The notes: generated by a model not told the origin, from the letters alone. DNA of 64,000 nt from Albidovulum denitrificans (GCF_002973535.1 NZ_PVEP01000002.1:372001-436000), one strand, 5' to 3'; shown: positions 35,138-44,637, counted from the stretch's first letter. A program made the numbers and translations.

Positions 35138-35968
35138 ATGGCCCGCGCCGTCACCCCCGCCCGCAAGACCGTCAACACCGCCGCCGCATGGATCGTGGCG
35201 CTGATCATCTTCTTCCCGATCCTCTGGACGATCCTGACCAGCTTCAAGCCCGAGCCGGTCGCGGTCGCCTCGCCGCCGGTCTTCCTGAACTTCGACTGGT
35301 CCTTCGACAATTACCGGACCGTCATCCAGCAACGCGGCTATGGCCAGTTCTTCTGGAATTCCGTCGTGATCGCCTTTGGATCGACCATCCTTGGCATGAT
35401 CATCGCGATCCCGGCGGCCTGGGCGATGGCCTTCGTCCACGGGCCGCGCACCAAGGACCTGCTCATGTGGATGCTCTCGACCAAGATGATGCCCGCGGCG
35501 GGCGTGCTGGTGCCGATCTACCTGATCGCGGTCTATTTCAAGATGCTGGACACGCAGATCCTGCTGACCGTGGTCCTGATGCTGATGAACCTGCCGATCA
35601 TCATCTGGATGCTCTACACCTATTTCCGCGAAATCCCGGTCGATATTCTTGAGGCCGCGCGGATGGACGGCGCGACGCTCTTCAACGAGATCGTCTATGT
35701 CCTGACGCCGATGGCGGTGCCGGGGATCGCCTCGACGCTCCTGCTGAACGTCATCCTGGCCTGGAACGAAAGCTTCTGGACGCTGAACCTGACGGCGTTC
35801 AACGCGGCCCCCCTGACGAAGTTCATCGCCGGGTTTTCCAGCCCGCAGGGCCTTTTCTACGCGAAACTCTCGGCGGCCTCGGTCATGGCCTTCCTGCCGA
35901 TCCTGATCCTTGGCTGGTTCAGCCAGAAGCAACTTGTGCGCGGCCTGACCTTCGGCGCGGTGAAATAA
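35138..35968 (+). CDS. smoG: Polyol ABC transporter permease 2
   Basis: A 276-residue MalG-type permease with six membrane segments ([20 protein letters not shown] at the N-terminus). The EAA loop is [20 protein letters not shown]. It forms the channel with SmoF. Start 13 bp after smoF with GAGGGAGAGAAAG. Confidence 0.93.
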   Translation: MARAVTPARKTVNTAAAWIVALIIFFPILWTILTSFKPEPVAVASPPVFLNFDWSFDNYRTVIQQRGYGQFFWNSVVIAFGSTILGMIIAIPAAWAMAFVHGPRTKDLLMWMLSTKMMPAAGVLVPIYLIAVYFKMLDTQILLTVVLMLMNLPIIIWMLYTYFREIPVDILEAARMDGATLFNEIVYVLTPMAVPGIASTLLLNVILAWNESFWTLNLTAFNAAPLTKFIAGFSSPQGLFYAKLSAASVMAFLPILILGWFSQKQLVRGLTFGAVK

Positions 35969-35979
35969 GGGGGACGAGA

Positions 35980-36978
35980 ATGGGCAAGATCAGCCTTCAG
36001 AAAGTCGAAAAGCGCTTCGGCGATGTCAGCGTCATCCCGCCCCTGGATCTTGAGGTCGAGGACGGGGAATTCGTGGTCTTCGTCGGCCCTTCGGGCTGCG
36101 GCAAATCCACGCTTCTGCGCCTGATCGCGGGGCTGGAGGATACCACCTCGGGCAAGATCTTCATCGACGGGGCGGATGCGACACAGCTTGCGCCCGCCAA
36201 GCGCGGGCTGGCGATGGTGTTTCAGTCCTACGCGCTTTACCCGCACATGACGGTCAGGAAGAACATCGCCTTCCCGTTGAAGATGGCGGGCGTGCCGCAG
36301 GCGGAGATCGAGGAAAAGGTCGATTACGCGGCCCGCGTGCTGAACCTGTCGAACTACCTCGACCGGCGGCCGGGGCAGCTTTCCGGCGGCCAGCGCCAGC
36401 GCGTCGCCATCGGCCGGGCCATCGTGCGCAGCCCGTCGGCGTTTCTCTTTGACGAACCGTTGTCGAACCTTGACGCGGCGCTGCGCGTGAACATGCGCCT
36501 TGAGATCACCGAACTGCATCAGAACCTGAAAACGACGATGATCTACGTCACCCATGATCAGGTCGAGGCGATGACCATGGCCGACAAGATCGTGGTCTTG
36601 CAGGCGGGCGTGGTCGAACAGGTGGGCAGCCCGCTGGAACTGTACCACCGCCCGCGCAACATCTTCGTCGCGGGCTTCATCGGCAGTCCGAAGATGAACT
36701 TCATCGAAGGGGCCGAGGCCGCGAAGCAGGATGCAAAGACCATCGGCATCCGGCCCGAACATGTGACGATCAGCAAGGACAGCGGCGCCTGGAAAGGCAC
36801 CGTCACGGTCAGCGAACATCTGGGCTCCGACACCTTCCTGCATGTGGAAACCGATCTGGGCCTGATGACGGTGCGCTCGGGCGGCGACGTCGACGTGCAT
36901 CACGGCGACACCGTCTGGCTGACCCCCGAGGCGGACAAGCTGCACCGCTTCGACGACAAGGGGCTCAGGATCGCGTGA
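35980..36978 (+). CDS. smoK: Polyol ABC transporter ATP-binding protein
   Basis: A 332-residue MalK-type ATPase. Walker [14 protein letters not shown] near residues 36-48, Q-loop [11 protein letters not shown], signature [14 protein letters not shown], Walker [13 protein letters not shown] and H-loop [10 protein letters not shown]-terminal regulatory TOBE domain follows residue 240. It energises SmoEFG. The stop overlaps the possible GTG/ATG codons of mtlK. Confidence 0.94.
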   Translation: MGKISLQKVEKRFGDVSVIPPLDLEVEDGEFVVFVGPSGCGKSTLLRLIAGLEDTTSGKIFIDGADATQLAPAKRGLAMVFQSYALYPHMTVRKNIAFPLKMAGVPQAEIEEKVDYAARVLNLSNYLDRRPGQLSGGQRQRVAIGRAIVRSPSAFLFDEPLSNLDAALRVNMRLEITELHQNLKTTMIYVTHDQVEAMTMADKIVVLQAGVVEQVGSPLELYHRPRNIFVAGFIGSPKMNFIEGAEAAKQDAKTIGIRPEHVTISKDSGAWKGTVTVSEHLGSDTFLHVETDLGLMTVRSGGDVDVHHGDTVWLTPEADKLHRFDDKGLRIA

Positions 36979-36989
36979 TGGGGGGCGGA

Positions 36990-38459
36990 ATGAAACTGTC
37001 TAATGCCACGCTGAAGGACCTGCCCGAAGGCGTTCGCGGCCCGCGCTATGACCGCGCGCGCCTGACGCCGGGGATCGTGCATATCGGGCTGGGGAACTTT
37101 CACCGCGCCCATCAGGCGTGGTATCTGCACCGGCTGTTCGATGAGGGGCGAAACCTCGACTGGGCGATCATCGGCGCGGGCGTGCGCCCCGCCGATGCGG
37201 TGCAGCGCGAAAAGATGCTGGCGCAGGATTGCTTGACGACGCTGATTGAACTGGACCCTTCGGGCAAGTCGGCCGAGGTGACAGGCGCGATGATCGGCTA
37301 TGTCCCGGTTGAGGAGGGCAACGCCGCGCTGATCCGCCAGATGGCCGATCCGGCGATCCGCATCGTGTCGCTGACCGTGACCGAGGGCGGCTATTACATC
37401 GACCCGGCCAATGGCAGCTTCGACGCTGCCCATCCCGACATCGCCCATGACGCGGTAAACCCCGCGACGCCGCGCACCGCCTTCGGCGCCATGATCGCCG
37501 CGCTAAGGCTGCGCCGCGATGCCGGGCAGGGCGCCTTCACCTGCCAAAGCTGCGACAACCTCCAGGGCAATGGCCGGGTGTTGAAGCAGACGATCCTTGG
37601 CCTCGCCCGCCTCTCGGATCCCGGCCTTGCCGACTGGATCGCGGCCCACAGCGCGTTTCCGAATTCCATGGTCGATTGCATCGTCCCCGCCACTGGCCCG
37701 GCCGAACTGGCGCTGGCGCAGGGCTTCGGCATCGCCGATCAGGTCCCGGTGACGCATGAGAATTTCCGCCAATGGGTGATCGAGGACGATTTCTGCGCCG
37801 GGCGGCCCGATTGGGACAGGGTCGGCGCGACCTTCACCGCGGATGTCCATGACTATGAGGCGATGAAGATCCGCATCCTCAACGCCGGGCATCAGGTCAT
37901 CGCCAACCCCGGCGAGGTTCTGTCGGTTGAGACGATTTCCGGCTGCATGGAACACCCGCTGATCGGCGCGCTTTTCCGCAAGGTCGAGGCCGAGGAAATC
38001 GCCCCCCATGTCCGGCCCGTGCCGGGGATGGAACCCGCCGCCTATGTCGCCCTGATCGAGCGGCGCTTTTCCAACCCCGCCATCGTCGATACCACCCGCC
38101 GCGTGGCCTTTGACGGCTCCTCCCGCCATCCCGGTTTCGTGCTGCCGATCCTGCGCGACGGCCTTGCCTCCGGCGGGCCGGTCGAAGGCCTTGCGCTGGT
38201 CGAGGCGCTTTGGGCGCGGATGTGCGAAGGAACGCGCGAGGATGGCAGCGTGATCGCCCCGAACGATCCCTTCTGGGACAGGCGGCAGGCGGTCGCGCGC
38301 GCCGCAAAGGACCGCCCGGCGGCCTGGCTGGAACAGCGCGAGATCTATGGCGATCTGGCGGGGGAACCGCGCTTTGCCGGGGCCTTCGCGGACTGGCTGA
38401 CGCAAATATGGTCCGCCGGGGCCGAGGCCGCGTTGCGGGACTATACCGGGAAAGGGTAG
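36990..38459 (+). CDS. mtlK: Mannitol 2-dehydrogenase
   Basis: A 489-residue long-chain polyol-specific dehydrogenase, metal-independent, oxidising D-mannitol (and often D-arabitol or sorbitol) to the ketose. N-terminal cofactor region GIVHIGLGNFHRAHQAWYL. The catalytic set is Lys293, Asn298 and His301 in KIRILNAGHQV, within two residues of the well-studied Pseudomonas enzyme. ATG at 36990 follows GGGGGGCGG; GTG/ATG codons at 36975 and 36978 overlap smoK. It is the last gene of the operon. Confidence 0.93.
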   Translation: MKLSNATLKDLPEGVRGPRYDRARLTPGIVHIGLGNFHRAHQAWYLHRLFDEGRNLDWAIIGAGVRPADAVQREKMLAQDCLTTLIELDPSGKSAEVTGAMIGYVPVEEGNAALIRQMADPAIRIVSLTVTEGGYYIDPANGSFDAAHPDIAHDAVNPATPRTAFGAMIAALRLRRDAGQGAFTCQSCDNLQGNGRVLKQTILGLARLSDPGLADWIAAHSAFPNSMVDCIVPATGPAELALAQGFGIADQVPVTHENFRQWVIEDDFCAGRPDWDRVGATFTADVHDYEAMKIRILNAGHQVIANPGEVLSVETISGCMEHPLIGALFRKVEAEEIAPHVRPVPGMEPAAYVALIERRFSNPAIVDTTRRVAFDGSSRHPGFVLPILRDGLASGGPVEGLALVEALWARMCEGTREDGSVIAPNDPFWDRRQAVARAAKDRPAAWLEQREIYGDLAGEPRFAGAFADWLTQIWSAGAEAALRDYTGKG

Positions 38460-38465
38460 GGGGCG

Positions 38466-38489
38466 AAGCCCTGCCTTGCGGCGGGGCTT
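38466..38489. terminator. Hairpin between mtlK and the convergent sqrR-like gene
   Basis: AAGCCCTGCC / GGCGGGGCTT form a 10-bp stem with one G-T pair and loop TTGC, 6 bp after the mtlK stop. It touches the stop codon of the opposite gene. No T-tract on either side, so a bidirectional barrier at best. Confidence 0.45.
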
Positions 38490-38847
38490 ACTCCGTCTCG
38501 CAGAACATCTCGTAAAGCAGGCCGATCATGCGTTCGACGCGCGGTTCGCTCAGCGAATAGAAGATCGCCTTGCCCTCACGACGCGCGGAGACCAGCCCTT
38601 CCAGACGCAACCGGCCAAGCTGCTGGCTGACGGCGGCCTGACGCGAGGACAGAAGCTGTTCCAGCTCCGTCACCGACTTTTCGCCGGTGGAGAGGTGGCA
38701 CAGGATCATCAGCCGCCCCTCATGCGACAGCGCCTTGAGGAAATTCGCAGCATCCTCGGCCCGCGACATCATGTCGGCCGGATCGACGGGGGCGCAAAGG
38801 GGCGCGTCGTCACGCTTGGCTTCGGTCTTCGAAAGGCTCATCAACAT
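38488..38847 (-). CDS. sqrR: ArsR-family persulfide sensor, SqrR/BigR type
   Basis: A 119-residue winged-helix repressor (LSSRQAAVSQQLGRLRLEGL is the recognition region). There are exactly three cysteines: in PLCAPVD, ILCHLSTG and YEMFCETE. The last two are 66 residues apart and the first is 32 before the second, the spacing of Cys9, Cys41 and Cys107 in Rhodobacter capsulatus SqrR, where the last two form a polysulfide bridge under sulfide stress. No metal-site histidines of ArsR or SmtB type are evident. The start could also be GTG at 38859 or ATG at 38841; none has a good ribosome site. Confidence 0.85.
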   Translation of the reverse strand: MLMSLSKTEAKRDDAPLCAPVDPADMMSRAEDAANFLKALSHEGRLMILCHLSTGEKSVTELEQLLSSRQAAVSQQLGRLRLEGLVSARREGKAIFYSLSEPRVERMIGLLYEMFCETE

Positions 38848-38860
38848 CGTGTACACCACG

Positions 38861-38879
38861 TTTCAACGGGCAGAATATA
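38861..38879 (-). promoter_or_regulatory. Candidate SqrR operator overlapping a -10 box
   Basis: On the minus strand ATTC-N8-GAAA (38861-38876) is one base from the ATTC-N8-GAAT consensus I recall for SqrR. It overlaps TATATT (38874-38879), a good -10 element just upstream of the gene. Suggests autorepression. Confidence 0.55.
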
Positions 38880-38932
38880 GGCGGTTTGCCCGGCGAAAAC
38901 CAGTGCAAGGATGTCACAGGTTAATCCGCTGC

Positions 38933-39460
38933 CTATCCGTGATGCAGGAAATCGCCGTAGCGCCCGTTCCAGAACAGAAGCGGATCGCCGGGGTGAAAGG
39001 CCGCGCGCAGGACCCGCCCGACAAGGATCGCGTGGTCGCCCCCGTCATGGCAGGCCTCGGCCCGGCAGTCGAAACGCGCGACGCAGCCCGATAGCGCGGG
39101 CAACCCCTCGGGCGTCTCAGAGAGGTCGAGGCCCGCGAACTCTGTCCCGTGGCGCGAAAAGTGGCGGCAAAGCGCAAGCTGGTCCGAGGCCAGCACATGC
39201 ACCGCGTAATGCGCCGCCCCCTCGAAGGCCGCGAAACGGGCCGAGGCGCGCGAGGGACACCACAGGATCAAGGGCGGGTCGAGCGAGACCGAGGTGAAGC
39301 TGTTCGCCGTCATCCCCACCGGCCCGTCGGGACCCATGGTGGTGACGACCGTCACCCCGGTCGCATAGCGGCCAAGGGCCATGCGCAGGGCGCGCGGGCC
39401 ATCGGTGCCGGGCGTCCAGGTGCCGGTCAGGATCTCGGGGTCGGTGTTCGCATGCGTCAT
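38933..39460 (-). CDS. Flavin reductase family protein
   Basis: A 175-residue FMN-binding split-barrel protein of the HpaC/flavin-reductase-like group. It shows [39 protein letters not shown] and [18 protein letters not shown]. It would reduce free flavin with NAD(P)H for a partner monooxygenase, but no monooxygenase is encoded nearby, so the partner is unknown. GGGGGGAA precedes the ATG at 39460. The 85-bp gap to sqrR holds the sqrR promoter. Confidence 0.85.
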   Translation of the reverse strand: MTHANTDPEILTGTWTPGTDGPRALRMALGRYATGVTVVTTMGPDGPVGMTANSFTSVSLDPPLILWCPSRASARFAAFEGAAHYAVHVLASDQLALCRHFSRHGTEFAGLDLSETPEGLPALSGCVARFDCRAEACHDGGDHAILVGRVLRAAFHPGDPLLFWNGRYGDFLHHG

Positions 39461-39930
39461 TTCCCCCCGTATATGGCGCTTTCGGCCCGCAAGGGAAACC
39501 GCAATTGCGACAGGGTCAGGGGGCAGACCGGCTCAGGCTTCTTCTTCGCCGGTGTCGATCAGCCAGCCGCCGGGGCCAGCGATCTGATCGGGGAGGCCAA
39601 GGATCATCAGCTCGCGCGCGACGAGGCACAGCATCAGGCTGGCGGCGATTTCGTCGAACGAGATCATGGACAGGATCGTCATGGCTAGGTCCCCCTTTTG
39701 CAGGTCCGAACCTGCCGGGAAAAACGGGCGGGATTGCGGCAGGGACGGGGTATTGGCGGGGAATTCTGCGGGCAGGGGGCGGTATTCGTGGTCCTTGCCG
39801 TGCCGCGCGCGGCGTCGCCCTTGCGCTGAAGGGGCGCCTCGCCTATCTGCGAAACACCGGGGCAGAGTCCGCCCGCCATGGCCCGTCCGCGGGCGCAGGG
39901 CGCCGGGGGGAAAGACGGAGACCGCGCAGG
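39461..39930. other. Intergenic region with one short ORF
   Basis: Apart from the 49-codon minus-strand frame at 39533-39682 I see no gene. The right part (39690-39930) presumably carries the promoter of the DUF475 gene; no clear -35/-10 pair stands out. Confidence 0.6.
39533..39682 (-). CDS. Putative 49-residue small protein
   Basis: Short frame beginning MTILSMISFDEIAASLMLCL and ending TGEEEA. It has an ATG with GGGGGA seven bases upstream, GC-rich third codon positions like real genes here, and a hydrophobic N-terminal half that could be an amphipathic or single membrane helix. It is 72 bp from the flavin reductase gene in the same direction. No family recognised. Support is the ribosome site and codon bias only. 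Confidence 0.45.
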   Translation of the reverse strand: MTILSMISFDEIAASLMLCLVARELMILGLPDQIAGPGGWLIDTGEEEA

Positions 39931-40974
39931 ATGTCCACCGCGATGCACTATTTCCGCTGGGCCTTTCTGGTCACGGCGCTGGGGCTGGTCGCGGCCTTTG
40001 CCCTTGGCTGGCAATATTCCGGCACCATGGGCGGGGCGCTCTCCTTCTTCCTGATCGGCGCCATCCTTGCGGTTCTGGAAATCTCCCTCTCCTTCGACAA
40101 TGCCATCGTGAATGCCAACAAGCTGAAGGAGATGACGCCGGAATGGCAGAAACGCTTCCTGACCTGGGGCATCCTGATCGCGGTCTTCGGGATGCGCATC
40201 CTCTTCCCGCTGCTGATCGTCGTCATCGCCGCCGGGATCGGCCCGTTCGAGGCGCTGAACCTTGCCGCCGCGCGGCCTGACGAATATGCCCGCATCGTCG
40301 GCGGCGCGCATCTGTCCATCGCGGCCTTCGGCGGCACCTTCCTGATGATGGTGGCGCTGACCTATTTCATCGACGAGGGCAAAGAGGTCGACTGGATCCG
40401 CGCCGTGGAATGCCAGCTTCGCCGCTGCGCCTCGGTCCGCGGGCTTGAGATCGCGCTGGTCCTTGGCGTCGTCTTCATCTTTGCCACGCTGATCCCTGAA
40501 CATGCGTCGGACGAATTCCTGTTCGCGGCCGTCGGCGGTGTCCTGACGTTTCTTCTGGTCGAGGCGCTGGGCCATGTGCTCGACCAGCGGCAGGCGGCGC
40601 TGGGGGCGGCGGCGAAGGGCGGTCTGGGCGCGTTTCTTTATCTTGAGGTGCTGGACGCCTCGTTCAGCTTCGATGGTGTGATCGGGGCCTTCGCGCTGAC
40701 CCATAACCTGTTCCTCATCGCCATCGGGCTGGGCATCGGGGCGATGTATGTCCGGTCCATGACCATCATGCTGGTGGAAAAGCAGACGCTGGCAGAGTTC
40801 CGCTATCTGGAACACGGGGCGTTCTATTCGATCCTGATCCTGTCGGTCATCATGTTCGGCCAGACCCTGTGGCATATCCCCGAGGTGGTGACCGGCGTTC
40901 TTGGCTCTGCCTTCATCCTGATTGCCTTCGTGTCCTCCATCCTGCACAACCGCAAGGTCGCGCGCGAGGCGTGA
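39931..40974 (+). CDS. DUF475 integral membrane protein, TerC-related
   Basis: A 347-residue protein with about nine hydrophobic segments. The TerC/DUF475 acid motifs are present: LEISLSFDNAIVNANKLKEM near residue 51 and YLEVLDASFSFDGVIGAFAL near 237, each with the paired Asp/Asn residues thought to handle metal ions. YFIDEGKEVDWIRAVECQLR is typical of the DUF475 branch. Related proteins affect tellurite or metal homeostasis. The stop abuts the convergent histidine-kinase stop with no gap. Confidence 0.88.
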   Translation: MSTAMHYFRWAFLVTALGLVAAFALGWQYSGTMGGALSFFLIGAILAVLEISLSFDNAIVNANKLKEMTPEWQKRFLTWGILIAVFGMRILFPLLIVVIAAGIGPFEALNLAAARPDEYARIVGGAHLSIAAFGGTFLMMVALTYFIDEGKEVDWIRAVECQLRRCASVRGLEIALVLGVVFIFATLIPEHASDEFLFAAVGGVLTFLLVEALGHVLDQRQAALGAAAKGGLGAFLYLEVLDASFSFDGVIGAFALTHNLFLIAIGLGIGAMYVRSMTIMLVEKQTLAEFRYLEHGAFYSILILSVIMFGQTLWHIPEVVTGVLGSAFILIAFVSSILHNRKVAREA

Positions 40975-42759
40975 TCAGCCCTTCGCGACCGGCAGGGTCA
41001 GGGTAAAGGCGGTGCCTTTCCCCGGCTCGGAGGTCAGGACAAGCGGATGGCCCAGAAGCGCGCAGGCGCGGTCCACGATGGCCAGGCCCAGCCCCATCCC
41101 CTCGGCGGCCGAGGCGCGGGCGTTCAGGCGGTGGAACTCTCGAAAGACGTTGTCCTGTTCCTCTTCCGGGATGCCGGGGCCGGTGTCGATCACCGCGACG
41201 CGCAGCCGCGCGCGGCCGGGACGCACACCGACCAGAACCCGGCCGCTCTCGGTATAGCGGATCGCGTTGCCGATCAGGTTTTGCAGGATGCGGCGCAGGT
41301 AGGTCGCGTCGGACTGCACCAGGGCCCGCGTCGGCACCACCGTCAGCCGCAGGCCCTTCAGCGCGGCGACCGGGGCGAATTCGTCGTGCAACTGGCGCAG
41401 AAGGTGGCCAAGGCGCACGGTGCCGGGGGTCAGCGCGGCCTTGCCCGCCTCAAGCTTCGAGATGTCGAGAAGATCGCCAAGGATGCCCTCGACGCTGACA
41501 AGGGCGTTCTGCGCCTTGGTCAGCGTCGCTTCCGCGTCCTGCCCCAGACCGTTATCCGACAGTGAGGCGAGGAACAGCTTGGCGGCCGACAGCGGCTGCA
41601 AGAGGTCGTGGCTCGCCGCCGCGACGAAACGGGACCGCGCGGCGCTGGCGCGTTCGGCCTGGGCCAATGCGTCCTCAAGCTCAAGCGTGCGTTCCAGAAC
41701 CCGCCTCTCAAGCGTTTCGTTCGCGCGTTCCATGGCGCGGATCGCGGCGCGTTCGGCGGTGACGTCGGTAAAGCTCATCACGAAGCCGCCATCGGGCATT
41801 TCCTCGGCCGAGACGGTCAGGATCGTGTCGGCGCCCGCGCGCATGTCGAAGGTCAGGGGCGGGCGGGGGCCGGTGCCGGAGCCCCAGTCGGCGAGCCTCG
41901 CAAAGCTCATCTTCTGGCCAAGATGGACGCGGCCCTTCAGCAGCGACAGAAGCGAGGCGAAGGCCGCCCCGCGCCGCGCCCCCGCGACCGGGATCGACAG
42001 AAGTTCCGCCAGACGGCGGTTCCAGCCCAGCATCCGCCCTTCGGCATCAAAGATGCAGACCCCCTGGCTGATATGATCCAGCGTCGCGCGCACCAGCCGC
42101 GCCTGATCGTCCAGAAGCCGCCCGCGTTCCTCGCGTTCCAGCCGCATCACGTCGGTCAGGTCGGTTTGCAGCACCACCGTTCCGCCATCCGCCGTGCGGT
42201 GTTCCGAAACCTGCACCCAGCGGTCCCAGATCATCTCGGCATTGAACATCACATGGCGGTCGGCATGGCGGCGCAGGCGCCGGGCGACCCAATCCTCGCG
42301 GCTGTCCCCGCGCGGCAGGACGAGGTGTCCGGAACGGCTGACGCGGTCGACATAACCCTCGAATGTCAGGCCGGGAACCAGATCGTCATGCGTGTCGGGC
42401 ATATGCATCCCGAACCGCGAATTGCACAGGACCAGCACGTCGTCCGGGCCGAACAGGCCAAACCCTTCCTCAATGGTCTCGATCGCGTCGGCAAGGTAGC
42501 GCCGGGCGGCCTCAGCCTCGCCCATGGCGCGTTCGAGCCGGGCGTTGGAGTCGTTCAGCAGGTCCAGCGCGCGTTCCAGATCGCGAGTGCGGTCGCGCAC
42601 CTGATCCTCCAGCAGCACGGCGCGCTGGAACTGCGCATAGGCCGCGCCGCTGTCGTCGGTCGCCTCCTCCACCCGTTTCATCAGCGCCTCGACAATGGTC
42701 AGAAGCTTGGCCTGGCGGCGTTCGGGCGGGTCGGCGGGGTTGATGAGGGGGTGGGACAC
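40975..42759 (-). CDS. PAS-domain sensor histidine kinase (NahK-like)
   Basis: A 594-residue soluble kinase. N-terminal coiled coil (about 15-90), a PAS domain at 92-205 and a second at 225-340, another coiled coil to 375, then the HisKA region with phospho-acceptor His384 in AAASHDLLQPLSAAKLF and an ATPase domain (N box NLIGNAIRYT, G1 DTGPGIPEEE, G2 GMGLGLAIV). There are no membrane segments and no receiver. This layout, next to a FIST protein and a LuxR-type regulator, matches NahK-like kinases. The start is GTG, 6 bp after the FIST gene stop. Confidence 0.9.
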   Translation of the reverse strand: MSHPLINPADPPERRQAKLLTIVEALMKRVEEATDDSGAAYAQFQRAVLLEDQVRDRTRDLERALDLLNDSNARLERAMGEAEAARRYLADAIETIEEGFGLFGPDDVLVLCNSRFGMHMPDTHDDLVPGLTFEGYVDRVSRSGHLVLPRGDSREDWVARRLRRHADRHVMFNAEMIWDRWVQVSEHRTADGGTVVLQTDLTDVMRLEREERGRLLDDQARLVRATLDHISQGVCIFDAEGRMLGWNRRLAELLSIPVAGARRGAAFASLLSLLKGRVHLGQKMSFARLADWGSGTGPRPPLTFDMRAGADTILTVSAEEMPDGGFVMSFTDVTAERAAIRAMERANETLERRVLERTLELEDALAQAERASAARSRFVAAASHDLLQPLSAAKLFLASLSDNGLGQDAEATLTKAQNALVSVEGILGDLLDISKLEAGKAALTPGTVRLGHLLRQLHDEFAPVAALKGLRLTVVPTRALVQSDATYLRRILQNLIGNAIRYTESGRVLVGVRPGRARLRVAVIDTGPGIPEEEQDNVFREFHRLNARASAAEGMGLGLAIVDRACALLGHPLVLTSEPGKGTAFTLTLPVAKG

Positions 42760-42765
42760 TGGCCG

Positions 42766-43917
42766 TCACCCCCCTTTCGGCGGATAGATCGCGACGCCGG
42801 TCATGGTCTGGTTCACATGCACCGCGCCATGCTGTTCGCCATAGGTCGAAAAGCCGGTGACGCGGTGGCGGCCGAGAATGTCCGAGATCTTGCCGAAGAG
42901 CTGCTTTTCCTGCGCCTCGATCCGGCGCAGCACGCAGTCGCAGGCAAGGATGGCGGCGGGCGCGGTGTCGCGGGCCAGCGCGGTCAGTTCACCCTCCAGA
43001 TGCGCGGCCATGTCCTGCGCCTCGGCCAGCGTCAGGACCAGCCCCTCGTCGATGGCGGAGAAGAAGACCAGATCGCCGTTCGGCGCGACGCGCTGGATCG
43101 CGCGGACATGGTGGCGCCCGCCGATCCTGACGACAAGCGGGTGGGCGGCGAAGGTGAAGGTGGTCAGTTGCCCTGGGTCCTTGCCAAGGATGCGGGCATA
43201 TTCCTGCGCCGCCGGTTCGGCGTTGATCTGGCGGACCAGACGGCGGGCGGGGTCGGCCTTTGTCACCACCATGCGCCGGTCGGAGGGCAGAAGGTGGTCA
43301 AGGCTGAAGACCCGCACCGGGCAGCGGGTGCGGATCAGGGCAAGCGTCGCGGTGTTTTGCGCCAGCCGCCCGTGATGCAGCACATGGGTCGCGCCAAAGC
43401 GCGTCCCGTCCCCGGCCGAGCCGCCGAAAAGTGGCACCGGCCCCAGCCCGGTCGCCACGGCGGCGGCCAGTTCATCCTCTTTCACCGACAGGCCGTCGAC
43501 CATCAGAAAGGCGAATTCGTAGTCCCAGCCGGGGTGGGCGGCAGTCAGGCGGTGGCGGGCGCGGATCAGATCGCCGATCAGGGCCTGCGCGTCGATGGCC
43601 TGAAGATCGGCGACCAGAAGCGTTTCGGCGGCGAAATCGGCGGCGGGCAGGCCGATGGCGACGATGCCGCCTTCCGAATATCCGCCGGGGCCGATCTCGC
43701 CCGCCGTGGTGCAGCCGGTCACGGGCGTGTCGCCGAAGGCGGCGGCGATCCGGGCGGGCAGGTCGCCCGCCACCGCCTCGGGCGACAGGAACAGCACCAC
43801 CAACGCTAAGGGGCCGGGGCCAAGCGCACGCGCCAGACGGTCGAAGGCGGCCGGGTCCGACGCCTCGGCATGGGCGCGGGCGATCAGGTCGGGACCTTGT
43901 CCGGCTTCCGCGTCCAT
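42766..43917 (-). CDS. FIST-domain sensor protein (NosP-like)
   Basis: A 383-residue protein with FIST_N (about 30-230; VTGCTTAGEIGPGGYSEGGI and PLFGGSAGDGTRF) and FIST_C (about 230-375; EYARILGKDPG, CDCVLRRIEAQEKQ, GFSTYGEQ). FIST proteins are input modules encoded beside kinases; in Pseudomonas and others one class, NosP, binds haem and senses nitric oxide for NahK. Haem binding here cannot be judged by eye. It is the middle gene of the regulator-FIST-kinase operon. Confidence 0.9.
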   Translation of the reverse strand: MDAEAGQGPDLIARAHAEASDPAAFDRLARALGPGPLALVVLFLSPEAVAGDLPARIAAAFGDTPVTGCTTAGEIGPGGYSEGGIVAIGLPAADFAAETLLVADLQAIDAQALIGDLIRARHRLTAAHPGWDYEFAFLMVDGLSVKEDELAAAVATGLGPVPLFGGSAGDGTRFGATHVLHHGRLAQNTATLALIRTRCPVRVFSLDHLLPSDRRMVVTKADPARRLVRQINAEPAAQEYARILGKDPGQLTTFTFAAHPLVVRIGGRHHVRAIQRVAPNGDLVFFSAIDEGLVLTLAEAQDMAAHLEGELTALARDTAPAAILACDCVLRRIEAQEKQLFGKISDILGRHRVTGFSTYGEQHGAVHVNQTMTGVAIYPPKGG

Positions 43918-43944
43918 TCCTCTCCTCCCCCAAGGCGCGTGAGG

Positions 43945-44637
43945 TTAGGCGGGGTTCGTGTTCTCTGGCAAGAGGCTGGCAAAGCTTGCCTGCTTGGCCA
44001 GCAGCACCGCCTGGGTCCGGCTTTGCACACCGAGCTTGCGCATGATCGCCGTCACATGCGCCTTCACCGTCGTCTCGGCGATGGAGAGGTCATAGGCGAT
44101 CTGCTTGTTCAGCCGCCCCTCGCAGATCAGTTGCAGGATGCGCGCCTGCTGCCGGGTCAGAAGCGCCAGACGGGCGGCGGCGTCCTCATGCGGCGTGGCC
44201 GGGCCACCCTCATCGGGGGCCTCGTAGTTTTCGGGGGTGAAGCGGCGGCCCGCGGCGACGGCTTCGAAGGCGGCGCGAAAGACCTCGCGCGGGGAATGCT
44301 TGGGGATGAAGCCCGCAGCCCCCGCGCGCAAGGCCGCGCTGATGACCCGCGCATCGGCGAGCGAGGAGACGACCAGAACCGGCACACCCCGCGCCGCCTG
44401 ACGCAGCTGCACCAGCCCCTCGATCCCGTCCACGTCGGGCAGGTTGAGGTCAAGAAGGATCACATCCGGCCGCGCGCCCGCGTCGATCCGCTCCAGCGCG
44501 GCGTCAAGCCGGTCGGCGCTTTCGACCTCGGCCACGCCGACAAAGGCGCGCAAGGTCATGGACAGGGCGTCACAGAATAGCGGATGATCGTCGATGACGA
44601 GCGCTTTGGCGAAGGCGGGAAAGGCGGGGGCAACCAT
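43945..44637 (-). CDS. NarL/LuxR-type response regulator
   Basis: A 230-residue regulator. Receiver domain 10-125 with acidic pocket VIDDH and phospho-Asp63 in VILLDLNLPDVDG, Ser in VVSSLAD and Lys in GFIPKHS. The C-terminal HTH (LTRQQARILQLICEGRLNKQ, ETTVKAHVTAIMRKLGV) binds DNA. It starts the operon, 27 bp before the FIST gene, and is divergent from coxG with 157 bp between the starts, so the cox operon is its likeliest target. Confidence 0.92.
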   Translation of the reverse strand: MVAPAFPAFAKALVIDDHPLFCDALSMTLRAFVGVAEVESADRLDAALERIDAGARPDVILLDLNLPDVDGIEGLVQLRQAARGVPVLVVSSLADARVISAALRAGAAGFIPKHSPREVFRAAFEAVAAGRRFTPENYEAPDEGGPATPHEDAAARLALLTRQQARILQLICEGRLNKQIAYDLSIAETTVKAHVTAIMRKLGVQSRTQAVLLAKQASFASLLPENTNPA

